From: Bacteriovoracaceae bacterium UBA3083
GTDB taxonomy: Bacteria; Bdellovibrionota; Bacteriovoracia; Bacteriovoracales; Bacteriovoracaceae
Assembly (NCBI GenBank): GCA_002366565.1
Contig: DFBJ01000003.1
Location: forward strand, 186,001 to 250,000
DNA: 64,000 nucleotides
Direction: 5' to 3'
Part shown: piece by piece, positions 33,001 through 40,759 of the stretch
Layout: every line of letters begins with the position of its first letter
Numbering within the stretch: position 1 is the first letter of the stretch
The notes under the pieces: model-generated
Told to the model about the DNA's origin: nothing
The model's input: the letters and a program-made list of their open reading frames with translations, nothing else
Database searches by the model: none
Program-made: the position numbers and the translations under genes

Positions 33001-34211
33001 GTGGAAAGTCGATGACTAAAGACGAGAGAAGAAAAGGTAAGAATGCGTATTGGGCCTATGATGGATTGATAGATGTTAATAATGGAAATGATCTTGAACC
33101 AAGAATGAAATATGGCGAACTGATGCAAGCATTTATGTATAGCTTTGTAGCCTCATCAGCTCTTGAAGCTCAAGAAGTAAAACTTTTTCCTTTAGATAAT
33201 CACTTACTCAAAAAACATAATGGGAAGGCCTTGGGATATATTTCTGATATTGCAGGATTTAGTAATTTAGGTAGAGTTGTTCATGATAGAGTTGGTAGAA
33301 CAAGAGAAGAGTTTTTAAGCTTTATAAATTCAGCCCAGTTTAAAAGAGTTAACGAGATGCTATTTTCTAGAGTATCCGAGCAAGAGTTAGTCGAAGTCTT
33401 TGAGGAGTTACTAAATACTCTCAGTTCTGATGACCAAGATGTTGTTGCAGACTTAGTTGAATGGATAAATAGCTTGAGCTATTCAGAGTTAAGAATTACT
33501 GAGGAAATTATTGCGAAAACAATTTATATATCGACTTTTTTAGGTAGTGAAAAGCAGGTGTATGGAGTAGGAGATACTGAAGATTTTAAAAACAGTACTT
33601 CATTTGAATTTATATATATTTTAAATCAAATAATGAAAGAATATAAATTATTAAAGAATAGCTTTAGTGATCAGTACGTATTAAAGAATGCACTCTCTCC
33701 TGCGTTAAATAGTGTTAGTTTTATCTACGAGAAATTGAGCCAAGAGGAAACATCTAAGAAATATTGGTTCCTGCTTAATAGTAGTTATTCAGCAATTAGA
33801 GAATTAATGTTTGTAAGGGGTGGAATAACTCCATTGGTGAATAACGTCATTAAAAAGGGTAGACCTTCATCAATATTTGAACTCGTAATAGACTTATATG
33901 GATATCTAATAAATGTTGAGGAAGTAGGTTCTGAAGATCTTAGAGACGTTATGGGCATAGCTTATAAATCTAGTGTCGGGTCAGACTCTCTATGGAATTA
34001 CTTAGAAAGCACCTCTGTCAGAAGTCTTTGCTCAATAGAGAGTGAATCCTGCTTTAAAAATGAAAATTATGATGATCTTAGAAGAATAAGTTATGTGTTA
34101 AGTAGAGATAATAATCTAGAAGACACTTTAAATTGGTTACTTATTGAAAATAAAAAAGAAATTTTAAATACAGTAAATGACTTTTTTCCATATTTGAAAA
34201 TAGTTAAATAG
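30099..34211 (+). CDS. Very large lipoprotein of unknown function (1370 residues)
   Basis: An outer-membrane-type lipoprotein: the signal peptide ends in the lipobox LVSC, with the acylated cysteine at residue 19, followed by Phe (no inner-membrane retention Asp). The mature protein is about 1350 residues, almost wholly alpha-helical in pattern with Leu/Ile/Ser/Asn/Asp, and has scattered cysteines (for example ENPSCKDR, SCSDSNL, CSIESESC). I recognise no domain. The helical repeats with conserved-looking loop segments suggest a solenoid. It abuts the exported 268-residue protein at the start and a methyltransferase gene 8 bases after the stop. Large lipoproteins like this are common in predatory lineages; the role is unknown. 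Confidence 0.8.
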   Translation: MNVLNKFFISVFLILLVSCFKQDAPEVFSDQSRTRRDYDQLKACSNITFYEGFLYRNNLIDLFVCTSWDKKFVEMYKALIDTPENNWNDLVSPIDSVFFGDRERRDRFIQYYKNLDSDGALDDLGRVITALTDTNFYDGFNALFDCAEDNENPSCKDRNGLIDKSDIKNMLTILDRSPNLLLEIAKVIDGFNNALGSDAETFRREIVKFNSTSFFNKLRIMIVSELAQKYLEGLGSGDLRLLRGAFLAKEPISDNNWISHWVKRKDVTSNYINKLVNIPVKEQPQLVRDLKVLNSLYSSEVSCSDSNLQLSIDLKSLVANTIEHLKKDDVVKFFDSLILASESVVYARPICPELTDAKRVVSYYEYTQRRNVNHTVDLANVLKYSVDLLAKMPTIDIVKFSLELVDYDQDYLISLLTSDLFNVSNEINRVVAENSNDFYSSGLSILKKADEDMFYSMAFVLNDLFSQPESADLSAWAKSWLFWNEQEQNFLFNFIDVHLDSNTDYVRLFSFYSQFLKELSTDWSKIGEFYNRDEESKERTFQSLKTVVSNFSGKEILADYKKFFSRDHILNLLKVITTSGNNGSFQLRKLSIKNVDIKVNYKTPEITLVTSSQRNSEEVVKCVSYLAEKKSLYELSKEYSESCRSLNNSYFLDNLSEGISKSLLAFEDLYPTQNFEYLFKPGGILSPEMTMWGMSTLVSMNEEYEKDDKSISFLLNTLKKYLFDLGNDGTRGVSIIKSVMSLGLEWMGNDSEIGLRNGVVGELVRNKERVDILFKELPSYIEEFEDWNRTYVETRYVEDIKYSCQKYINIHVGGNVCPTEEVAKDNINSIVKQMVTRYEDSEGIPIQYLLKAALPEGGVQIPLDNRDSKNKRLSLYESFNYLYDLSDKSLKVNKEKVKYLDRLNGDKQYFTMTTSERIDHVIRNVAFRDNYLGVQYLNAVVKGEDYTDVVKEKKRLMGICLNTPGVRCGKSMTKDERRKGKNAYWAYDGLIDVNNGNDLEPRMKYGELMQAFMYSFVASSALEAQEVKLFPLDNHLLKKHNGKALGYISDIAGFSNLGRVVHDRVGRTREEFLSFINSAQFKRVNEMLFSRVSEQELVEVFEELLNTLSSDDQDVVADLVEWINSLSYSELRITEEIIAKTIYISTFLGSEKQVYGVGDTEDFKNSTSFEFIYILNQIMKEYKLLKNSFSDQYVLKNALSPALNSVSFIYEKLSQEETSKKYWFLLNSSYSAIRELMFVRGGITPLVNNVIKKGRPSSIFELVIDLYGYLINVEEVGSEDLRDVMGIAYKSSVGSDSLWNYLESTSVRSLCSIESESCFKNENYDDLRRISYVLSRDNNLEDTLNWLLIENKKEILNTVNDFFPYLKIVK

Positions 34212-34219
34212 AGGTAGTT

Positions 34220-35392
34220 TTGAGAGAAGTTAAATTAAAGAAAACTGCTGAGAGGCAGCTTTCAAATTATTGTGTCTCACTTTATGAAAAAGATATAGAG
34301 ACTAGTATTAAATCATTTGTTCCTGGGGAGTGGGTCAAGGTTCGAGGTGAGAAATTAGATTATGTAGGGTTTTTAAACCCAAATGTGAATGCTGGACCTG
34401 TCTTAAGGGTAATAAAAGAGTTTGTTGATAGAGAAAGTGCTGAAGAAATAATTTCAAAACTTTTAGATGAGGCATTAAGAAGAAGACAAAGGTTTAAACG
34501 ATATACTAATTATAGACTTTGCTATGGTGATGCAGACCTTCTTCCCGGATTGATTATTGATGTTTTTGAAAATTATGTCTTAATTCAAATTAATACTGCA
34601 GGGATAGACTCTCATAGAGAGTTCATTAAACATAAGATAGAAGAAATGTATAAAGAGAAGAAAGTAGTTCTGTTTGATAATGAAAGTTATAGAAAGAACG
34701 AAGTCTTACCAACTTTTGAAAATATAAGTATTGATCAGGTTGAAATAAATGAAAGTGATTTCAAGTATGTTATAGAAGGCGAGACTATTCAAAAAATAGG
34801 TTATTACTTTGACCATAGAGAAAATCGCTTAAAGTTAGAACGCTTCTTGAAGGATATTTCCCCCCTTGAAAGTGGCGTTGATTTGTTTTCTTATGTCGGT
34901 AGCTGGGGACTTCACATGCTTCGTGGTGGAGTTCAGAATGTCGAGTTTGTAGATCAAGCGAATATGCAAAAAAATATTACTAAGAGTTTAGAGCTTAATG
35001 AGTTGGAAGATAGAGGAACATTTACGAGAAAGGATGTGTTCTCTTTTTTAGATCAATGTCTTCAAAAAAACAAAAAATTTGATATTATTGTAAGTGATCC
35101 ACCAGCATTCAGTAAAAGTGAAAAGAATATAAAAAAAGCACTGGGTGGGTATGAGAAACTACACTTTAAATCTATGAATATTTTAAATGATGAAGGTTAC
35201 TATATAGCAGCTAGCTGTACACATGGTGTTTCCGTTGAGGACCTAGATCAAACTGTCTTAAAGGCCTCTAAGAGGTTAGGTAAGAGAGTTCAACTATTAG
35301 ACATTGGTGTACAAGGTTGGGATCACCCTTTTGAAAGTCTTGGAAGTAAAGCATTCTATATTAAATATTTGTTATATCAGGTTTATAAATAA
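34220..35392 (+). CDS. rlmI: RlmI-type 23S rRNA m5C methyltransferase
   Basis: Class I SAM methyltransferase of the RlmI/YccW family. It methylates cytosine 1962 of 23S rRNA in Escherichia coli. The N-terminal PUA domain (about 1-70, with GEWVKVRGE) is followed by a substrate-binding region with the RRRQRFKRYTNYRLCYGDADLLPGLI stretch shortened here to motif pieces GDADLLPGL (103-111), then the Rossmann domain. Motif I is FSYVGSWGLH (223-232), motif IV is SDPPAFSKSEK (292-302), and the ASCTHG catalytic-loop segment is at 331-336. TTG start at 34220. The length (390) is normal. It is 9 bases from moxR and follows the large lipoprotein, with which it may share a transcript. Confidence 0.88.
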   Translation: MREVKLKKTAERQLSNYCVSLYEKDIETSIKSFVPGEWVKVRGEKLDYVGFLNPNVNAGPVLRVIKEFVDRESAEEIISKLLDEALRRRQRFKRYTNYRLCYGDADLLPGLIIDVFENYVLIQINTAGIDSHREFIKHKIEEMYKEKKVVLFDNESYRKNEVLPTFENISIDQVEINESDFKYVIEGETIQKIGYYFDHRENRLKLERFLKDISPLESGVDLFSYVGSWGLHMLRGGVQNVEFVDQANMQKNITKSLELNELEDRGTFTRKDVFSFLDQCLQKNKKFDIIVSDPPAFSKSEKNIKKALGGYEKLHFKSMNILNDEGYYIAASCTHGVSVEDLDQTVLKASKRLGKRVQLLDIGVQGWDHPFESLGSKAFYIKYLLYQVYK

Positions 35393-35400
35393 GGACGATT

Positions 35401-36348
35401 ATGAGCGCGATTAGAGAAAAATCAATTGAGGCTTTGGCCGAAGCTAAAAAAGTTATTTATGGTCAAGAGAAAATGCTGGACGCAATTTTGGCAGCTCTAG
35501 TGTGTGAAGGACACCTTTTGATTGAAGGGATGCCTGGTCTTGGAAAGACAATGAGTGTTTCAACAATGAGTAAGTTGTGTGACCTATCTTATAAGAGAAT
35601 ACAGTTTACACCTGATTTACTCCCATCAGATTTGATTGGGACGATGATTTATTCTCAGCAAAAAGAAGAGTTTTCTACAAAGTTTGGACCAATATTTACT
35701 CAGCTATTATTAGCCGATGAGATAAATCGATCTCCTGCAAAAGTTCAAGCAGCATTACTGGAAGCAATGGCCGAGAAGCAAGTTACAATAGGTGACAATA
35801 CCCATAAGCTATCTAGTCCTTTTGTTGTTCTTGCTACTCAAAACCCGATTGATCAGGAAGGGACATATCAGTTACCAGAAGCTCAGCTCGATAGATTTAT
35901 GATGAAAATTGATGTTGATTATCCTGACTTTGATGCAGAAAAGAATATTCTAGGTCAAAAAGGTAACTTTTTAGATGAGATTAAATCTGTATTAACTACT
36001 GATGATATTCTTTCTATGAAAGAAGAAGTCGAATCAGTTTATATTGATGAAAAAATTAAAGATCTAATTGTTAAAATGGTACATGCAACAAGACCTGGAA
36101 ATGAGCACTTTGATAAAGAGTTTGATGGAGCAATCTTAGCCGGAGGGTCTCCAAGAGCTTGTATATGGCTATATAAGATAAGTAAATTCATAGCTTATAT
36201 GGACAACAATGACTTTGTTACACCTGGACACCTTATGGAAATTGTATCTGGTGTTCTAGGCCATAGATTAATTCTAACTTATGAAGCCTCTATTGATAAT
36301 TTAAAGGGTGCTGATATTGCAAAGAGAATAGCTGAAAAGTTAATATAA
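35401..36348 (+). CDS. moxR: MoxR-family AAA+ ATPase
   Basis: Chaperone-like AAA+ ATPase that works with the von Willebrand factor A proteins encoded downstream. Walker A is GMPGLGKT (43-50), Walker B is LLLADEINRSPAK, and the sensor region LEAMAEKQVTIGD... LATQNPIDQEGTYQLPEAQLDRF is typical of MoxR. At 315 residues it is standard. The ATG start has AAGGA upstream. It is the first gene of a moxR-DUF58-BatA-BatB/C-BatD operon with 1-base overlaps. Confidence 0.92.
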   Translation: MSAIREKSIEALAEAKKVIYGQEKMLDAILAALVCEGHLLIEGMPGLGKTMSVSTMSKLCDLSYKRIQFTPDLLPSDLIGTMIYSQQKEEFSTKFGPIFTQLLLADEINRSPAKVQAALLEAMAEKQVTIGDNTHKLSSPFVVLATQNPIDQEGTYQLPEAQLDRFMMKIDVDYPDFDAEKNILGQKGNFLDEIKSVLTTDDILSMKEEVESVYIDEKIKDLIVKMVHATRPGNEHFDKEFDGAILAGGSPRACIWLYKISKFIAYMDNNDFVTPGHLMEIVSGVLGHRLILTYEASIDNLKGADIAKRIAEKLI

Positions 36349-37187
36349 TGAACTTAAAAAATGTAAGAGAAATTGTAGGTGGCATAAAAGGTTCTCTTTT
36401 TAAGAACTCTAATGGCTACTCTATTGGAATGCTGAAGTCTCACTTCAAGGGAAGTGGACTACAGTTTAAAGAGCACATGGTTTACTCTCATGGTGACGAT
36501 GTTCGTTTTATTGATTGGAATCTTACAGCTAAAACTCAAAGTACATTTGTTAAGACATTTGAAGAAGAGAGAAATGTTGAAATTGTAGTCGTTCTAGATT
36601 TATCCTCTTCTATGTTCCTTGGTTACAAAGGGGTATCAAAACTACAGGCATCATTGGAAATTTGTTGTTTGTTGTTTCTTCTCGCAAGTGAAACAAAGGA
36701 TCATGTTCAAGTCGTAATTTTAGGAGAGAGCGTAATTTCTCTCCCGAAATCAACAGGTGAGAAAGGGATTGCAATGCTCGTTGCAAAGCTTGAGGAGCTG
36801 AATATATTAGATAAAAGTGGAAAAATTAATTATAATTTTCCCTATGAATCTTCTGATGATTCTGTAGATAAAGAAAAAGCTCTCAAGTACTTAAGAAGAA
36901 ATAAAGAAGTTGTGATTTTGTCTGATTTTATTAATTTTCTAACTCCTGAAGAGTTGAAAAAGATGGCCTATAAGAAACATGTACATTGCTTTAGAGTAAT
37001 TGGACCGTTAGATGAGGCAAAGAAACAGTCATATAGTATTTTCACAAAGAACTTTTCTGGAGCAGGAGTTCTTGGTGAAGTTCACAGAACTAAAATAAAT
37101 GAAATTGAAGATATTCTAGGTAAGAGAGTTAAAAAAATAAACGTTAAGGATAGATATTTAGAAGAGTTTATTAAGGAGATGATGTGA
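36348..37187 (+). CDS. DUF58 protein (MoxR-operon VWA-like component)
   Basis: DUF58 family member that sits next to MoxR in most Bat operons. The family motif is DDVRFIDWNLTAKTQ near residue 50-64. A VWA-like core follows with VVVLDLSSSMF (DLSSS MIDAS motif) and a late VVILSDFINF strand. It is soluble, 279 residues, and has no membrane segment. The start overlaps the moxR stop by 1 base (TAATG), so the two are translationally coupled. Its end overlaps the next gene's GTG start (ATGTGA type). The function is thought to be linked with MoxR, but is poorly defined. Confidence 0.88.
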   Translation: MNLKNVREIVGGIKGSLFKNSNGYSIGMLKSHFKGSGLQFKEHMVYSHGDDVRFIDWNLTAKTQSTFVKTFEEERNVEIVVVLDLSSSMFLGYKGVSKLQASLEICCLLFLLASETKDHVQVVILGESVISLPKSTGEKGIAMLVAKLEELNILDKSGKINYNFPYESSDDSVDKEKALKYLRRNKEVVILSDFINFLTPEELKKMAYKKHVHCFRVIGPLDEAKKQSYSIFTKNFSGAGVLGEVHRTKINEIEDILGKRVKKINVKDRYLEEFIKEMM

Positions 37188-37963
37188 GAGCACTAATTCT
37201 TTTATTTGTACTATTCTTTTCAATTCTTAATGTTCACTCTTATGAGGTGACTGGTTCTGTCGAAAATATTGGCTCGGATGTTACTATATTGGAAGGAGAG
37301 AGCTTTCTTGCAAAAATTTCAATATGGCCAATGACGGATGAAAGTTTAGAAGAAGTAAAAAGAAGCCTTAATGGTAAAATGTTTCTTGATTATTTTTATA
37401 TTGCAGATGTTCAAGATATACGTTTTTCAGAGAATAATTCAGATGTTGTCGTTGCACACGTTAAAGCAGTGCTAACAAAAGCATATGAAGGAAAAAGTGT
37501 CTTTATTTGGACATATAAGAGTTTGACCATACCTTTTGAAATAAAAAATATTCAGCCTGTTAAGAATGCACTAGAAAAAGATTTTATTATTCTTAACCAA
37601 AGGGATGGTCTTTGGGGACGTTCGTTTGAATATGTCCCATATATTATAGGTATTCTTGTATTTATACTTTCGCTGTTTGGTTTTAATAAATACTCAAGAG
37701 TTAGAAATCAAAAACTAGCAAGAAAGAAAGTGTTTGAAGCTTGGAGAGAGATATTTTTAAATACTAATAATAGAGAAAGTGTAGAAGATATTTATAAAAG
37801 AAGAAATGAATGGCTTCCTTTAGTTGGAGGTGAAACTCCACCAATTGTGAGATTCTTTGAAGAGCTTGATCGGGTTCAATATAAGAGAGACTGGACAGAT
37901 ATTGAAGAGCATAAGGTCCTTGATGCTTATGATGATATAAGAGGTATTTTTGAAAGATCTTGA
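37184..37963 (+). CDS. Membrane protein of the Bat operon (periplasmic domain plus single anchor)
   Basis: A 259-residue protein between the DUF58 gene and BatA. It has a signal peptide (1-19, MRALILLFVLFFSILNVHS), a beta-rich periplasmic region (about 20-150), a transmembrane helix (about 155-172, IIGILVFILSLFGF) and a cytoplasmic tail of 85 residues with charged helices. This matches the small 'DUF4381/BatX-like' members of Bat operons in general plan, but no specific motif proves it. GTG start at 37184 with an AAGGAG ribosome-binding site; it overlaps the upstream stop. Its end overlaps the BatA start by 14 bases. Confidence 0.65.
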   Translation: MRALILLFVLFFSILNVHSYEVTGSVENIGSDVTILEGESFLAKISIWPMTDESLEEVKRSLNGKMFLDYFYIADVQDIRFSENNSDVVVAHVKAVLTKAYEGKSVFIWTYKSLTIPFEIKNIQPVKNALEKDFIILNQRDGLWGRSFEYVPYIIGILVFILSLFGFNKYSRVRNQKLARKKVFEAWREIFLNTNNRESVEDIYKRRNEWLPLVGGETPPIVRFFEELDRVQYKRDWTDIEEHKVLDAYDDIRGIFERS

Positions 37964-38939
37964 GTTTACAGCATTATATAACTCTTCATGGGGGATTTTA
38001 GGTCTTATTATTTGGACTTGTTCTTTCTATTATCTTATGAAGAAGCCTGAGTTGTTACTCCCTTCTGGAATGATAAAAAAATCGAATGGATTAAAAAGAA
38101 CTATTGTTTGGTTAGTTGGTGCAATTGGATGGTTACTTGTTGCATACTCTTTGACTCAGCCAAGAGTTCCACAAGGATTTGCAAAAAATAAGATAGAAGT
38201 TAATGATATATTCTTTGTTGTAGATGTTTCTCGTTCAATGTTAGCTGATGATTTTAAACCAAATCGATTAGAGGTCGCTAAAGAGAAAATTGCTGACTTT
38301 GTAGGACTCCGTCCAACAGATAGAATTGGTCTCATTATGTTTTCTGAAAGAGCATTTACATTACTCCCACTAAGTACAGATTTGAATTTAATTAAACAAA
38401 TGGTTGGTGAGATCAATGTTGGTGGAATGCTAGGTAGTGGGACAAATATCGGTGATGCTTTAGGTCTCGCTGTAGCTCGAGGAGCACAATCTCTTGCAAA
38501 AAATAAAGTTATAATTCTCATGACGGATGGAGTGAGTAACGTAGGTTTTCTTACGCCTGTGCAAGCTGCAGAAGAAGCACGTAAACAGGGAATTAAGGTT
38601 TATACTATTGGTATTGGAGGTCGTGGAGACGCAAAGATTCCATATGGAAAAAATATTTTTGGACGACAGAGATACCAAAATATTCCAGGTGGTTCCATTG
38701 ATTTTAAAACATTGAAAGAAATTGCAGATAAAACAAATGGAAAGACATTTGAAGCACAGGATGAAAAAGCTTTGAAGGATGTTCTTGCTGAAATTGAAAA
38801 ACTTGAAAAATCAGAAATTAACTCAAGTGCAAGAGTTATTTATAAAGAATTATACCTTAGGTTTTTAATATCAGGAGTTGCATTGATTTTATTAGCATCT
38901 CTTTCTAGAAAATATGTACTGAGAGAGGGAGGAGTATGA
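37950..38939 (+). CDS. batA: BatA-type von Willebrand factor A membrane protein
   Basis: Inner-membrane VWA-domain protein of the aerotolerance (Bat) operon. Transmembrane segments lie at about 14-30, 51-69 and 307-325, with the VWA domain between. The MIDAS motif DVSRS (Asp92, Ser94, Ser96) is complete, and the later Thr/Asp positions are in GSGTNIGDA and LMTDGVSNVG. TTG start at 37950 follows AGAGG, and there is a 14-base overlap with the preceding gene. At 329 residues it is normal. It overlaps the next VWA gene by 4 bases (ATGA). Confidence 0.88.
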   Translation: MKDLEFTALYNSSWGILGLIIWTCSFYYLMKKPELLLPSGMIKKSNGLKRTIVWLVGAIGWLLVAYSLTQPRVPQGFAKNKIEVNDIFFVVDVSRSMLADDFKPNRLEVAKEKIADFVGLRPTDRIGLIMFSERAFTLLPLSTDLNLIKQMVGEINVGGMLGSGTNIGDALGLAVARGAQSLAKNKVIILMTDGVSNVGFLTPVQAAEEARKQGIKVYTIGIGGRGDAKIPYGKNIFGRQRYQNIPGGSIDFKTLKEIADKTNGKTFEAQDEKALKDVLAEIEKLEKSEINSSARVIYKELYLRFLISGVALILLASLSRKYVLREGGV

Positions 38940-40759
38940 GTTTTGAATATCAAAAGTATTTAGTCATAATAGCCCCTTTTTTAATTTTATATTTCTTTAT
39001 ATTTAAAAAGAATGACAAAAAGTTTTATCAATGGGTAGAAGACCATTGGTTTCTAAAAAGATCTTGGTCTAACAAGGTTAGCCGAGTTTTATTTTTCATT
39101 TTTATTGTATTGTTAATGTTGTCGACATTGGATTTGAGAGGACCTGAGGAAAAGATTGAGACCTCTATTCCCGATCAAAAGACGGTTATTTTGATTGATA
39201 AGTCAGCAAGTATGCTTGTTGAAGATGTAAGGCCTAATAGATTTAAAAAAGCTGTAATGATGGCAAGGCACTTTGTAAAAAAAGCAGCAGGTCATCAAAT
39301 ATCAATAATTGTATTTTCTGATACACACAAACGAGTAGTGCCATTCACAGATGATATAGATCTATTAGACTCTATATTGGGAGGACTCTTAGGACTCGAT
39401 ATCAATGTTGGTGGCTCCCAGTTGTCTTTAGCGATAACAGAGGCTACGAGCTATTTTAATTTAGGTAAAGAGTACACAGGTGGTAACTTGTTAGTTTTTA
39501 CTGATGGTGAAGAGCATAATACTTTAGAGAATTTCAAGTTAAATGAAGATGTAAATCTTGCCATTGTAGGTGTTGGGACATTGAATGGTGGCCCAATTCC
39601 TTTACGTCGTACTGGGGGCGGATTTCAGGGTTATAAGAAGTTTAATGGCAAGGAGATTAACTCAAGATTGAACGAAGAAAATATCAAAGACTTTGTTAAT
39701 AGAACAAAGAACTCAAAGTATTGGATATCTTTATCTTATAGCTTGCCGACAGATGAGATTTTAGATTTCTTTAGGCTTAAGTTTCAATCAAAATTAAGTA
39801 AGGGGCAAACTAGAGTTAGACCTGTGCTTGTAAAGTATATTGTTATACCTGCAGTATTAATTTATTTACTCTCTTTTATATTCTCATTACGACGTTCATA
39901 TGTTGCACTAAGTTTATTTTTTGCACTTTTAAGTTATCCAGATTATTCAAAAGCTCAAGATAAGGAAGAACCATCACCGCAAGATGTAAAAGCTGCAATG
40001 CTTTTAAATAAAATGAAAAGTGGTGACTTAGATGAAACTTCAAGACTAAAAGTTGCAGAAGAGCTTCTCAAGCTAAATAAGGCTAAGGAGTCGAGTACAA
40101 TATATCAAGAGACAATTAAGAATATAAATAAATTCCCAAATGAAGCCTTATTGAATATGGGGACGAGTCTTTTAAAGTCCGGAAAAATACCAGAAGCCTT
40201 AGAGTTATTTGAAAAAATGAAAAGTAGTAATAGGTTATCAGCAGAAGAGCAGAAGGTTGTAGAGAATAATACTCTTAAAGCTATTTTGAATAAAAATCAA
40301 AAGAAACAAGAGCAGAAAAAGAAAGAGCAAGACGAAAAAGAAAATAAGAAGAAAGATCAGGACGACAAGAAAGACAGTCAAGGTAACGATAAGCAAGATA
40401 ATAAGGATCAAGAAGATAAGAAAGATAAAAAAGGTAAAAAGAAAGAACAAAAGAATAAAGGTGGGAAAGAAGGCAAAGAAAAGAATAAGAAACCATCTGA
40501 TGGAAATGAAGAAGAAGATAAGAAAAATAAAGATAAAGATAAAAAAGAAGATGAGAATAAAGATAAAGAGAAAAATAACAAAGAGAAAAAGAAAAATAAA
40601 TCAGTTAAAGATAAAGAAGAGCAAATAAAAAAGAAGCGAAAAATGGTTAAAATACCTGCAACTTTGAAACAACTGATGAATGACGATAGAGGTCTTCAAA
40701 AGAGATTTTTGAAAACAAACATTGGTAAAGATAAAAGAAGTGAAAAAAGAGATTGGTAA
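38936..40759 (+). CDS. batB: BatB/BatC fusion: VWA membrane domain, TPRs and long charged tail
   Basis: A 607-residue protein that joins BatB-like and BatC-like parts. The N-terminal half has two transmembrane helices (about 7-23, 51-67), a VWA domain with MIDAS DKSAS (Asp88, Ser90, Ser92), and a third helix near 294-315. A TPR region with ELLKLNKAKESSTIYQETIK and GKIPEALELFEKM lies at about 350-455. The next 120 residues are almost pure Lys/Glu/Asp/Asn/Gln. A short conserved-looking end (ATLKQLMNDDRGLQKRFL) follows. BatC proteins have TPRs and charged tails, so the fusion is plausible. ATGA overlap joins it to BatA and TAATG joins it to BatD. Confidence 0.85.
   Translation: MSFEYQKYLVIIAPFLILYFFIFKKNDKKFYQWVEDHWFLKRSWSNKVSRVLFFIFIVLLMLSTLDLRGPEEKIETSIPDQKTVILIDKSASMLVEDVRPNRFKKAVMMARHFVKKAAGHQISIIVFSDTHKRVVPFTDDIDLLDSILGGLLGLDINVGGSQLSLAITEATSYFNLGKEYTGGNLLVFTDGEEHNTLENFKLNEDVNLAIVGVGTLNGGPIPLRRTGGGFQGYKKFNGKEINSRLNEENIKDFVNRTKNSKYWISLSYSLPTDEILDFFRLKFQSKLSKGQTRVRPVLVKYIVIPAVLIYLLSFIFSLRRSYVALSLFFALLSYPDYSKAQDKEEPSPQDVKAAMLLNKMKSGDLDETSRLKVAEELLKLNKAKESSTIYQETIKNINKFPNEALLNMGTSLLKSGKIPEALELFEKMKSSNRLSAEEQKVVENNTLKAILNKNQKKQEQKKKEQDEKENKKKDQDDKKDSQGNDKQDNKDQEDKKDKKGKKKEQKNKGGKEGKEKNKKPSDGNEEEDKKNKDKDKKEDENKDKEKNNKEKKKNKSVKDKEEQIKKKRKMVKIPATLKQLMNDDRGLQKRFLKTNIGKDKRSEKRDW
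40290..40645 (+). repeat. Low-complexity Lys/Glu/Asp/Asn-coding purine tract
   Basis: About 350 bases of the BatB/C gene are nearly all purines (AAA, AAG, GAA, GAT, AAT, CAA codons). They encode a disordered, highly charged tail. There is no fixed repeat unit, only short KEK/DKK/NKD runs. Such tracts can slip during replication. Confidence 0.8.
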
